A stretch of DNA of 43,435 nucleotides from positions 1 to 43,435 of IMG/VR virus record IMGVR_UViG_3300037258_001224. One strand, given 5' to 3'. Below, one piece after another: positions 29,295 to 38,326 of the stretch (position 1 is its first letter; the number at the start of each line of letters is the position of its first letter). A program made the translations under genes and the position numbers. The notes under the pieces are model-generated. The model was not told the DNA's origin. It did no database searches and was given only the letters and a program-made list of their open reading frames with translations. Origin of the DNA: a virus.

Positions 29295-32200
29295 GTGGTA
29301 GACGCACAGGCCGTTCAGATCGTCATCAACGTCACCGATGCCAACTCGGGCGCGGTGGTTGGCGGCGTCGTGCAGAACATCCAAAAGATCGGACAGGCTG
29401 GCGCCGGTACTCGTGCGCAAGTCGCCGCCATGGGGCAAGCGTTCACGCAATTCGGAACATCGGGAACCATCGCGGGAAAAGTCGTCGCACAGACAGCGAA
29501 CGAGGTCGATAAACTGGGCAACCACTTCCAGACAAATCTCGATTCCGTGCGCCTTTTCCGCCAGGAGCTCGGGATCCATGTTCCGCGTTCGATGGAGACC
29601 ATGATCTCAAGAATGCCGATGCTGATGGGAATGATCCAGAAGCTCAGCACCACGATGGCGACGGTGGGCTTTGCGACGATCGGCCTGGCGCTCGGCGAAG
29701 AATTAGTTCATGGTCTCCAGGCAGTCTGGAACCACCTGAACATCGTCAACAACAAGCTTGCCGATTATCGGGCAGAGGTTGAGAAGACGCAGCAGCAGGA
29801 ATTCGGCAACACATTCTCGATCGAGACTTCGCGCCAGCGCATCGACGAAGCCACAACGGCGGCGGAGAATTTCGGTAAGCAGGCCCAGGAAGCAGAGCAC
29901 AAAACGCTGGGCTGGCGCGATTCCCTGAATCTGCTGGCGCCTGGTCTCGGCTCCATCGTGCAATGGTGGCATCAGCTCAGTGTGGCCGGCGATCTGACCG
30001 ATCAGCAGGTGAATGCATTGCGGGAACGCGCAGCGGCCGACAAGACCGAGAGCAGCCAGTACCACGAACAACGGGTGAAAGAACTGGGCCTCGATCAAGC
30101 TCAAGCCCAGGCGCGCATCGCGAAACTGCCTGCCGGCGCGCAACCCAGAGCCAAAGCGGAGGCAGAGATTGCCGCCGCGAAGGCCAATGCTTTCGAGGAG
30201 CGGCGTTTTGGAAACGAACAGGCGCGAATGCAGGGCAACTCCGTAGCGCCCGATGCCGGTGCGAGCGCGGAGAAGCTGGCCGTGGAAACAGCCACCGCGA
30301 AGGCCAATACCGAGCTCTTTACTGCGGAAAAGGCGCAGGCCGAGGAGCTGCGGAAGATTCACGAAGAGGCCATGGAATCAGGGTTGCGCGGATCCGCGCT
30401 CTATCACGCGCAGGAAGCCGCGGCCGAGGATGATCTGAAACGGCGCGGCCTGGCGACGCCGCAGGCCATCAACGACATCCGGACAAAGTACCACAACGAA
30501 GAAATGAGGCGGCTCGAAGACGAGCAGCGCGAGACCGGGCGTATCCAGGGCGAAGCTGCATTGACCGGCCTTAAGGGAATTGCGCACACCCAGGCGGCTA
30601 CCGGTCTTGAGATTGCGGGCATTCGCGGCGACCAGAATATTTCCGATCAGACCAAGGATGCGCGCGTCATGGCAGCACGGCAGAAGATGAACTCCGAGAT
30701 TCTGGGCGAAGAGCAGGAGTTTGCCAAACAGAGCGAAGCGCTCAGCGATGAATGGGGCACGCATCAAGTTTCAGGGTTCGCGCGGATCCGCGCCGAAGCG
30801 CAGAAGGCTATTGATGCAAGAAAAGGCGCATTCAACGAGATGGCGGGTCAACTCGATCAGAGTGATCCAAGACGCCAGCAGGCACAACGGAACCTCGATC
30901 AGCAGATCGGCATCGTCAACGCCGGCGCGGGGAAGCAGGCTTCCGATCTGGCCCGGCGGAATGCCGAGGAAACCGATCAGATCGAATCCGAGGCGCGCGC
31001 GAAGCTGCTCTCGGCCGAGAAGCAACAGACCGCAGGGATCGAGGCTGAATATGAACAACGGCTGCGCAAGTTCCAGGACGAACTCGACGCGCAGGAGATC
31101 TCGCAGAACGATTACAACCGCCGCGTGCTGGCCGCTGAGGAGCTGCGCGACGCTGAGATGACTGAATCGGCGCGCCAGGCGCGCGAGAAGATGGCCGGCG
31201 AGTTCTCCCGGTTCTTTCAAAATCCCAAGGGAGCCCTCAAAGAGTTCGGCGACAAGGTGGCGGGTGAAATGGCTGCATCGCTTGCGCAGCGGGCACAGGG
31301 CCACTTCGGAGGCGGCGCCACTTCGCAATCGGCTGCATCGCCGGGGAACTTCCTGGACAATATCTACGGCCGTATCGCGGGGCATCGCCACACGCCAGGC
31401 AGTGGTCACTCGACGCAAGACTTCGCGACGGTGAAATCGATCTCGCTTGGCACGGCGCAGATCCACATCCAGAGCGCGAGCGTCCTCGGTGCGGGCGGAT
31501 CAACGCCGCTATCTGTTCCCGCAGGCGGTTTCAATGCGCCGGCGGGGTCGACGACGCCGATATTGCCAGGATCAGATCTTGGCGGTCTGGGATCAGAATC
31601 GGCAACCTGGCTTGGCGGCAAGGGAGGCGGAGGAAACACGTTCGGGCTGGGTGCGAGCGGAGGCACAGCTTCTTCCGCGCCTTCATGGACACCGGCGACA
31701 CTTTCCACTGGCAGCCAGGGCGGCGCGGGCGATATGGGCTTCGCGCCCACGGCGGCTCCCGGCTTCACTGGTGGTAGTGGAACGCAGACTCAAAAGACAA
31801 GTGTGATTGGATCCGCGCTGGGCGGCATACAGCAAGGCGTCGGCCTTCTTTCGAGTGCAAAAGGAATCTTCGGCTCGCAATCGAGCACTGCCAGTCAATA
31901 TGCCGACGTGCAGAACCCCGCGCTTAGCGGCACGCTCAAGGCGGATGGAACCTTCTCAAGTTCAAGCGGCACAAATAATGGAATGCTGGGTGCCGGCGGG
32001 ATCATGGGCAACCTCGGGGGCGCCGCCGACGGGGCGATGGGACTCTTCAGCGCGTATGAGGGCAATGGCGGCTTCGGCGGTGCAGCCTCGGGAGCGCTGA
32101 GCGGAATGAAACTCGGCATGGCGCTTGGCGGCCCGATCGGCGCGGGCATCGGCGCGGCGGCCGGCGCAGTGGTTGGCGCTATCGGCTTCGGTGGCCGGGA

Positions 32201-32750
32201 AAAAGCCCGCGTCTACGATCTCAAAACCGTGCGCCCGCGCATTGGCAACGACACCGATGCCTTCGATCAGGGATCGATGGATTACATGAGCGCCTACAGC
32301 GATCTGCAATCGCTCGATCAGGAAGCTCGCAAGACGCTCGATAAGATGGGCGGCTCAGCTCGCGCCTACTACTGGGACACCGTGAACGGCGAAATCAAAC
32401 AGGCCGAGGCGAAGCTCACCAGCCAGGAGCGCGCGGGACGCAGCCAATATGGTGACTCAGCTGCTCAATATGACGTGGGCACTGACTCGGTTCCACGGAC
32501 CGGCATGGCTGTCATCCACCAGCGCGAGCGCATCATGCCATCTGATCAAAACGAGCGCATCACGCGGGCTCTTGAGAACGGGGCCGATAGCCGCACCATG
32601 GCTGCTCAATCTTCGGGTTGGGGCGGCGATGTGCACATTCACGCGATCGATGCGAAGTCCGCGAACCAATGGATCATGAGCAACAAACATCAATTCCGCG
32701 CGGCCATCAACGCCAGCTACGCCGAAAACTCCGGAGGCGCGGATGCCTGA
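29295..32750 (+). CDS. tape measure protein
   Basis: A 1151-residue product from GTG 29295. A hydrophobic segment near residues 99-135 (methionine- and leucine-rich) is followed by a long coiled-coil, Gln/Glu/Ala-rich region (about 150-640) and a Gly/Ser-rich stretch. A small-residue hydrophobic segment lies near 935-970 ('MALGGPIGAGIGAAAGAVVG'). The C-terminal 'PRTGMAVIHQRERIMP' is the familiar tape-measure ending. It sets the tail length, predicted at roughly 170 nm using the 1.5 Å per residue rule of thumb, and leaves the tube with DNA at injection. Confidence 0.9.
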   Translation: MVDAQAVQIVINVTDANSGAVVGGVVQNIQKIGQAGAGTRAQVAAMGQAFTQFGTSGTIAGKVVAQTANEVDKLGNHFQTNLDSVRLFRQELGIHVPRSMETMISRMPMLMGMIQKLSTTMATVGFATIGLALGEELVHGLQAVWNHLNIVNNKLADYRAEVEKTQQQEFGNTFSIETSRQRIDEATTAAENFGKQAQEAEHKTLGWRDSLNLLAPGLGSIVQWWHQLSVAGDLTDQQVNALRERAAADKTESSQYHEQRVKELGLDQAQAQARIAKLPAGAQPRAKAEAEIAAAKANAFEERRFGNEQARMQGNSVAPDAGASAEKLAVETATAKANTELFTAEKAQAEELRKIHEEAMESGLRGSALYHAQEAAAEDDLKRRGLATPQAINDIRTKYHNEEMRRLEDEQRETGRIQGEAALTGLKGIAHTQAATGLEIAGIRGDQNISDQTKDARVMAARQKMNSEILGEEQEFAKQSEALSDEWGTHQVSGFARIRAEAQKAIDARKGAFNEMAGQLDQSDPRRQQAQRNLDQQIGIVNAGAGKQASDLARRNAEETDQIESEARAKLLSAEKQQTAGIEAEYEQRLRKFQDELDAQEISQNDYNRRVLAAEELRDAEMTESARQAREKMAGEFSRFFQNPKGALKEFGDKVAGEMAASLAQRAQGHFGGGATSQSAASPGNFLDNIYGRIAGHRHTPGSGHSTQDFATVKSISLGTAQIHIQSASVLGAGGSTPLSVPAGGFNAPAGSTTPILPGSDLGGLGSESATWLGGKGGGGNTFGLGASGGTASSAPSWTPATLSTGSQGGAGDMGFAPTAAPGFTGGSGTQTQKTSVIGSALGGIQQGVGLLSSAKGIFGSQSSTASQYADVQNPALSGTLKADGTFSSSSGTNNGMLGAGGIMGNLGGAADGAMGLFSAYEGNGGFGGAASGALSGMKLGMALGGPIGAGIGAAAGAVVGAIGFGGREKARVYDLKTVRPRIGNDTDAFDQGSMDYMSAYSDLQSLDQEARKTLDKMGGSARAYYWDTVNGEIKQAEAKLTSQERAGRSQYGDSAAQYDVGTDSVPRTGMAVIHQRERIMPSDQNERITRALENGADSRTMAAQSSGWGGDVHIHAIDAKSANQWIMSNKHQFRAAINASYAENSGGADA

Positions 32751-33606
32751 GACCGACATTCTCAATCCGACCTGGGTGTGGGATGAGAGCATCCAGGACT
32801 CGATGAATCCGGATTACGGCTTCGCGCGCAAGCGCGCCAGCACCAAGCTGCAGAAGAAAGCCGTTGGCGGAACGCCCTGGACGCGCGAGACGCAGAACAC
32901 CGGCCACACCTTTCAGCTCACCTGGCTCACGCGCAGCTGGGCATGCGTGCAGCGGCTGAAGCAGTACTACGAGCAATATGAAGACGGATATTTCACGATC
33001 ATCGACCATGACGGCGGCGGCCGGCATTATGTGGGCCGCTTCACTTCGGAAGTGGATCCGGTCGAGACCGCGAACGATATGTACACGGTGCAGAATGTCA
33101 CGTTCGAAGAGATGCCGCGCGTCCCGATGGTCGAATATCCATCCGACTGGGATCACGATTCGATTCTCTTCGGTGTGACCAACGACTTCGGCGATCAGAA
33201 GCTGGCGTTCAGTGGCGCGTGGACGCAGGCGGCTGCAACAGCTCCGGAGATTACGCTGGGCGGCATCGCGCGCGGCACAGGAGGCACGCTGCCGTTGCCC
33301 GCGGTGCAGATGATCAATCCCGGAACGACTGCCGGCGACTGGGCGACATACGAGTATCGCGGCTACGGCTTTCAGCTTTGGATGGTGACCGGCCCCGCTC
33401 AGGGTAAGTGCGACGTCTACATCGACGGTGTGCTGAACTCGACCGTCGATTGCTATTCCGCAGCCGCTGCAGCCGTCACCAGCGTGCTCACAATCACAAA
33501 TCAATTCCTCGATATCCACGATGTGCAGGTTGTGGTCGACGCGACCAAGAACGCTGCATCGACCGCTCCGGCCATCGGCTGGTACGGCCTGCAGGCGATG
33601 CGATGA
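32743..33606 (+). CDS. distal tail protein (tail fibre/hub-associated)
   Basis: A 287-residue product overlapping the tape measure by eight bases, with GGAGG upstream. The N-terminal part ('ARKRASTKLQKKAVGGTP', 'QRLKQYYEQYEDGYFTIIDH') follows the DUF2460/Dit-like pattern, and a second beta-sandwich domain (about 145-285) is likely a galectin/carbohydrate-binding type ('YEYRGYGFQLWMVTGPAQGK'). It should form the ring at the tail end. The carbohydrate role is inference. Confidence 0.75.
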   Translation: MPETDILNPTWVWDESIQDSMNPDYGFARKRASTKLQKKAVGGTPWTRETQNTGHTFQLTWLTRSWACVQRLKQYYEQYEDGYFTIIDHDGGGRHYVGRFTSEVDPVETANDMYTVQNVTFEEMPRVPMVEYPSDWDHDSILFGVTNDFGDQKLAFSGAWTQAAATAPEITLGGIARGTGGTLPLPAVQMINPGTTAGDWATYEYRGYGFQLWMVTGPAQGKCDVYIDGVLNSTVDCYSAAAAAVTSVLTITNQFLDIHDVQVVVDATKNAASTAPAIGWYGLQAMR

Positions 33607-34805
33607 TTCCCTATCTTCCGCCATTGAAGGCCGTCGGCGGTGCGCGCACTGGCGTCGCGCCGGTGAACTTGCTCGATGTCCAGGACGTGAACGGGAACAT
33701 CTACTACTGGGCCGACCGGCCGATCTACGCGCCGAACGCGATCGATGGCGGCATAACGCCTTACGCCTTGCTTGTGCCGCCAGTGTTGCCGGTTCCAAGT
33801 GGTCAGAATGTCGCATGGTCGATTCCGACCTCTGTCGCGGTGAGCCAAGGCTCGCCGGTCGGCTCAGGGGTAGAGGCATCGGCGTCCGCAACGCTCACTG
33901 AGGGCGTGCTCCTGGGATTCTTTGGCAATCCTCTTGGCACCGGTGCCGGTATCGTGTGGAGCGGCTTTGCGATGCCAACACTTCCGCCGGGCGCAGTAAT
34001 CGATGCCATTTATGTGACGGCCGTGATGAAGCGGGGCGCAGGGGATTCTGCTATCACGGGGCCTTTCTCGGCGTTTCCGGCTCCCGGAGATGAGGGACAA
34101 TTTTCCGGGCTTATTGGCCCCGCCACAGAGGCCACGGTGCTGGCTGCGACGATCTCGGTTGGGATGTATGCGACAGTCGGAGGTCCTGCGCCGGATGAGC
34201 TCGATATCACCGATCCGGCGATCGCAATCTATTACCATGTTCCCGGTCAGAGCGGCGCATCAGGCGGTTATTTCAGCCCAGGTGTTGCGCCCTATGGATC
34301 CGGTCCGTATCAGCCGTGGCTGCTGAGCGTGCCGAAGCTCACCTTCCATCGCAGTTCGCAGACCGATGTGGGCAACTTTATTTTGCAGAACCTCAGCGGC
34401 GATTCGATCTCGCGCGATTTCGAGAAGATCATGCGGCGCTCGGCGCTCGAAGGCGCCTATTTCGTCTATCGCTGCTGGCAGCCGGATGCGCAGGCTTCAT
34501 GGATCGAAGCCCAGGGCACACTCACCGTCGACGACGTCGGCGTCGACACGGTCACGCTCAAAGGCGCGCCCGCAATCAATCCAGCGCAGGATGATACGCC
34601 GGCCGAGGAGTACTCGGAAACCTGCCAATGGCGGTGGAGCTCGCCGCAGTGTGGCGCGACTGGCGCGACGGAGTGCCAATACAGCTACCAGACGTGCCAG
34701 GTGATCGAACGCATTTTCGTCGTACTCAATGATTTTGAAAAGAACTATGGCGAGACCACGGCGAACACACCGCTACAGGTCATCAATCGCAGGAGAAAGT
34801 TCTAG
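33603..34805 (+). CDS. tail hub protein with Cys cluster (gpL/DUF2163-like)
   Basis: The start is ATG 33603 (ATGA overlap), giving 400 residues. Residues 75-225 are a beta-rich, Gly/Ala/Pro-rich insert. The C-terminal region (about 240-400) has strands ('LSVPKLTFHRSSQTDVGNFI', 'GTLTVDDVGVDTVTLKG') and a cysteine-rich block ('CQWRWSSPQCGATGATECQY') resembling the four-Cys iron-sulphur site of lambda gpL and related minor tail proteins. The hub lies below the distal tail ring. Confidence 0.75.
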   Translation: MIPYLPPLKAVGGARTGVAPVNLLDVQDVNGNIYYWADRPIYAPNAIDGGITPYALLVPPVLPVPSGQNVAWSIPTSVAVSQGSPVGSGVEASASATLTEGVLLGFFGNPLGTGAGIVWSGFAMPTLPPGAVIDAIYVTAVMKRGAGDSAITGPFSAFPAPGDEGQFSGLIGPATEATVLAATISVGMYATVGGPAPDELDITDPAIAIYYHVPGQSGASGGYFSPGVAPYGSGPYQPWLLSVPKLTFHRSSQTDVGNFILQNLSGDSISRDFEKIMRRSALEGAYFVYRCWQPDAQASWIEAQGTLTVDDVGVDTVTLKGAPAINPAQDDTPAEEYSETCQWRWSSPQCGATGATECQYSYQTCQVIERIFVVLNDFEKNYGETTANTPLQVINRRRKF

Positions 34806-37800
34806 TGCCGAACGCATCCACAACTCAGGCATCGAGCGCGAGCGACACGACAGGGACGCCGGCGCCACTGAGCTACGGCTACGTCTGGGTGACCGGCAAG
34901 CGCGCCGAGTATTACCAGCTGCAGGATACCGGCAACTCGTGGATGGATTACACGCGCGTCGGGATCTGGCTGCTCGGCCAGGGCGAGTGGGACGGCTGCA
35001 TCGACTTGTGGATAAACGACGAGCTGGTGTGGCGCGGCGATGTGGCGGGATCTCCGCCAGGCGGCGCGTTCGGCGGCCAGCAATGGAAACAGGCACTTGA
35101 TGGCGGCTGGGATTTCGTCTTCAATGTTCACCCTGGGACGGACGCGACCATCGGCGGCGGCCTGGTGCCGAGTTCGAGCGGACCTGATCAGGGCGTCGAT
35201 GTTCTCTTCGCGCAGTTTCCTCCCGCCATCAATCCGCTGTGCTATTCGCGGATCGCTTATTACGCGATCATGCGCAAACAGCAGATCCAGAACCAGACCA
35301 ACAACCACCGCGACGATCCTTCGCAATGGACCGATATCGCACCTGCCGGGACGTGGCGGGCGTTGAAATGCCGGCTGTTCGATGCGAACGGCAACATGAC
35401 CGGCTACGCCTTCACGACAAACCCGGCCTGGCATTGGGTCGATATCCGCTGCCGGCGCAAGCTGTTTCCCGAATTCAATATCGATCTGACCGCCGGCATC
35501 GACGATCTGCCTGCCGCGGTAAAGGCGTGCTTTGACTGGAACAAGATCTACACGTCGGCGCAGTACTTCGATGAGTTTCTCCCCAACGGCCGGCGGCGTT
35601 TCCAGGGCAGCTACAGCTTCGCGCAGCAGACCTCGCTGCAGGCGATCGAGGCGCAGATTGCGCTCGTGTGCCGTAGCTTTTATTCGAGCTACGGCGGCAA
35701 GTATGCGATCAACTGCGACATGCCGCGGGGCTCGGTCTTCACTTTCACGCGCCAAGTGATTTTGCCGGGAAGTTTCGAGGCGGACGATCAAGCAATCAAC
35801 ACCGCTGCGAATCGCTATGTGGCCACCTTCCGCGACCTGCTGGTACCGGAGTGCAATCAGATTGCCTCGATCACCTGCACCGCGAATGGACGGCCGGTGC
35901 TGACCACGACTTTGCCGCATCCCTGCAATGCCGACGATTTTATTGTGATCGGCGGAACAAATACGACATATGACGGCGAGTGGCAGGTCTACAGCGTGCC
36001 CGACGTGCTCTATGTGGGAACGCCGGAAGAAGTCGATCCCACGACGATGGTTCTCGATCGCAAGGGTTCGAACTATCCCGCGGCGGTAGGCGCCGGCGGC
36101 GGCATCGGGCTGCTCTATTCACGTTTCAAGGAGCGTTCACCGGAGTTTTGGCATAAAGCGAACATGCTGGCGCGCGGCGCGGTTGGGTTGCAGATTCCAC
36201 GGCTGCGCAACAAGGTGAAAAACGCGCTCGATTTTGCGACCAGCACATATGACCAGGCCAGCCGCATCGCACGCTACGAGCGCGATCGCGCGCTGGGTGT
36301 CGATGTCACCGGCGCGAACGGACAGCTCGACGGCGCCTATGTGACGCCGCCTTTCATTAAGCTGCGCACTTCGATGTTCGCGCAGGATGCGGCTGGAAAT
36401 CTCGCTTGCGCGGTCGAGCCCGGCGACGTAGTGACCGTAGACGAGACGCTGAGCGCAACCTATGCGGGCGAATATGAGGTCATCGATCCCAAGGAATTCG
36501 TTCCGCCAACCGCGCAGGCAAGCGGCAACAAAGGAAGCATCTCGCTGATTCCCGATGCGGCCGGCGGCGAGCTTGGTTTCGCGCTTGGGCCTTACAATCC
36601 CGCAATTTTCTACGACGACAGCGACGCCGATCAGGCCGGCTGGCCGAGCGTGCCCGGCAGCGATCCAGGTAATGACACGAACTATACGAGCATTCCCACG
36701 GCCGACGGCGGCCAGTTCGTCTTCTTCACCGGGATTGAGGGGAGCGGCACTCAATTCCAATTGCCTTCTACGGGCTTTCCGCCCGCGAACATGCTGGCGT
36801 GGGCTTCTGCAGCCGGCACCAACATCAACTTTCACTCGGCGCACACCATTGAGCTCTGCGATGCCTCGTCATCGCGCCAACTCAGCCTTGTTTACGATGA
36901 CGACGACGGCAACGATTGGGGCGGCGATGTAGGCTATGGCGCGCTGACCTGGCTCGACACCTCCGTCGCCATCGCGCCGATCGGCGGCATCAACTGGGTT
37001 GTGCTCACGCTCGCCGGCGGCGAGAAGATCGCCTTCGGCCAGGGGATTCTGGCCGATGGAACGACAATCACCGGCGCCGATATGCCGGCGGGTTTTACTT
37101 TCGATCCGCGCTTCGCCGTGGCCTTTATGCATGACCAGGCTCCGAACGGCAACATCATGTTCCTGGTCGGCGCATTCGTCGATTCCGGCGGCGTGGTTCA
37201 CTTCAATGTCGGCGACGACTCGGGCCACACCTGGCACGGCAACGCTAATGTGCTGATCTTCGCCTTCCAGAACAACATGGGCACGTTCACGACGGAGACG
37301 GTCGAGGGCGCGGTGTGGGCTGAATGCACGCTCTCGACCGGGCAGAAATTCGGCGTCGGCGTATCGAAGAATCTTGCCAATGGCGCGGGGCTGGGCATTC
37401 CAGCCGCGGCCGGCGCGGCCACCACGCTTGAGGCTATTGCCGGATCGAGCGACGGAACGTATGAGTCCGGGTCAAATCATGCCCAGGGAATCGGCGGTTG
37501 TTACCTCGATGCGAATAATCAGGTTGTCATTTTCTTTCAGGACGGATCCGGCGACACCTGGTACGGAACGGCCGACGTCTTTGCGCTGTATTGCGAGAGT
37601 GGCGAAGCTACTCCGACCCTCGTCACCGTCGCTCCTGCATCCGCGACGCTTGCCGCGGGCGCGACGCAGCAGTTCACGGCGACGGTGACCGGCAACGCAA
37701 ATCCTAATGTGACATGGAGCGTAGACGGCATTGTGGGAGGCAGTCTGACTGCCGGCACCATCGACGCCAGCGGCCTCTACAACGCGCCGAATGCTGCCGG

Positions 37801-37957
37801 GGACCATACTGTGACCGCGACAAGCGTCGGCGATCCCACAGCCTCTGGCAACGCCGCGGTGAGCGTCTGGGGTTCAGTGTTGACCGGAAATCTTCTCACT
37901 GAAGATGACGGCACCATTATTTACACCGACACGGGAGATACGATCGATGTCGATTAG
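34805..37957 (+). CDS. tail tip / host-specificity protein (J-like) with Ig-like domain
   Basis: A 1050-residue product from GTG 34805 that shares a base with the previous stop and has GGAG upstream. The N-terminal two thirds resemble the central tail hub of J-type proteins ('GVWLLGQGEWDGC', 'YDQASRIARYERDRAL', 'GDVVTVDETLSATYAGEYEV'). Residues about 600-930 look like receptor-binding insertions. Residues about 936-1020 are an Ig-like domain ('LATLAAGATQQFTATVTGN'-type motif, 'SGLYNAPNAAGDHTVTATS') of the kind common in acidobacterial surface proteins. It likely contacts the cell surface first. Confidence 0.85.
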   Translation: MPNASTTQASSASDTTGTPAPLSYGYVWVTGKRAEYYQLQDTGNSWMDYTRVGIWLLGQGEWDGCIDLWINDELVWRGDVAGSPPGGAFGGQQWKQALDGGWDFVFNVHPGTDATIGGGLVPSSSGPDQGVDVLFAQFPPAINPLCYSRIAYYAIMRKQQIQNQTNNHRDDPSQWTDIAPAGTWRALKCRLFDANGNMTGYAFTTNPAWHWVDIRCRRKLFPEFNIDLTAGIDDLPAAVKACFDWNKIYTSAQYFDEFLPNGRRRFQGSYSFAQQTSLQAIEAQIALVCRSFYSSYGGKYAINCDMPRGSVFTFTRQVILPGSFEADDQAINTAANRYVATFRDLLVPECNQIASITCTANGRPVLTTTLPHPCNADDFIVIGGTNTTYDGEWQVYSVPDVLYVGTPEEVDPTTMVLDRKGSNYPAAVGAGGGIGLLYSRFKERSPEFWHKANMLARGAVGLQIPRLRNKVKNALDFATSTYDQASRIARYERDRALGVDVTGANGQLDGAYVTPPFIKLRTSMFAQDAAGNLACAVEPGDVVTVDETLSATYAGEYEVIDPKEFVPPTAQASGNKGSISLIPDAAGGELGFALGPYNPAIFYDDSDADQAGWPSVPGSDPGNDTNYTSIPTADGGQFVFFTGIEGSGTQFQLPSTGFPPANMLAWASAAGTNINFHSAHTIELCDASSSRQLSLVYDDDDGNDWGGDVGYGALTWLDTSVAIAPIGGINWVVLTLAGGEKIAFGQGILADGTTITGADMPAGFTFDPRFAVAFMHDQAPNGNIMFLVGAFVDSGGVVHFNVGDDSGHTWHGNANVLIFAFQNNMGTFTTETVEGAVWAECTLSTGQKFGVGVSKNLANGAGLGIPAAAGAATTLEAIAGSSDGTYESGSNHAQGIGGCYLDANNQVVIFFQDGSGDTWYGTADVFALYCESGEATPTLVTVAPASATLAAGATQQFTATVTGNANPNVTWSVDGIVGGSLTAGTIDASGLYNAPNAAGDHTVTATSVGDPTASGNAAVSVWGSVLTGNLLTEDDGTIIYTDTGDTIDVD

Positions 37958-37966
37958 GAGCGAAGG

Positions 37967-38326
37967 ATGACGACACTTTCAGCCGTGATTGCAACCGGCA
38001 CATATGCAGCGATTCCGGCTTTCGGCATCGATGGGCGACTCTATCTTGCGAGCGATACATTCAGGCTCTATCGCGACAATGGCACCGCTTGGGTTGATAT
38101 CACGCCGGCGAGCTTTAGTCTCGCTCCCATCGCACTGCCCGCGGCAAACGGCGCCGCGACCTACGCGCTGCCTTCCGCGCCCCAGTTCCCGGCCGCTTCG
38201 ATGTATTTCTACAACGGCCAAAAGATGAAATACGGCCTGTTTTATTCGATCGCCGGGAACACGCTGACCCTGCTCACCAGCGCACTACCTCAATCCGGAG
38301 AAACTCATGAACTCTATGCTTCGTAG
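37967..38326 (+). CDS. small tail-associated protein
   Basis: A 119-residue product with TAGGAG upstream. It is mostly beta ('GTYAAIPAFGIDGRLYLAS', 'MYFYNGQKMKYGLFYSIAGN') and Ala/Thr/Leu-rich. The 3' end overlaps the spike gene by 20 bases. Likely a chaperone, adaptor or fibre base for the following spike. No family is recognised. Confidence 0.65.
   Translation: MTTLSAVIATGTYAAIPAFGIDGRLYLASDTFRLYRDNGTAWVDITPASFSLAPIALPAANGAATYALPSAPQFPAASMYFYNGQKMKYGLFYSIAGNTLTLLTSALPQSGETHELYAS

Noticed and set aside
32707-33891. A 394-residue minus-strand frame, and other long frames against the tail genes
   Set aside because: Arg/His/Pro-rich composition typical of antisense frames, with no coupling to neighbours and strong sense-strand genes present.
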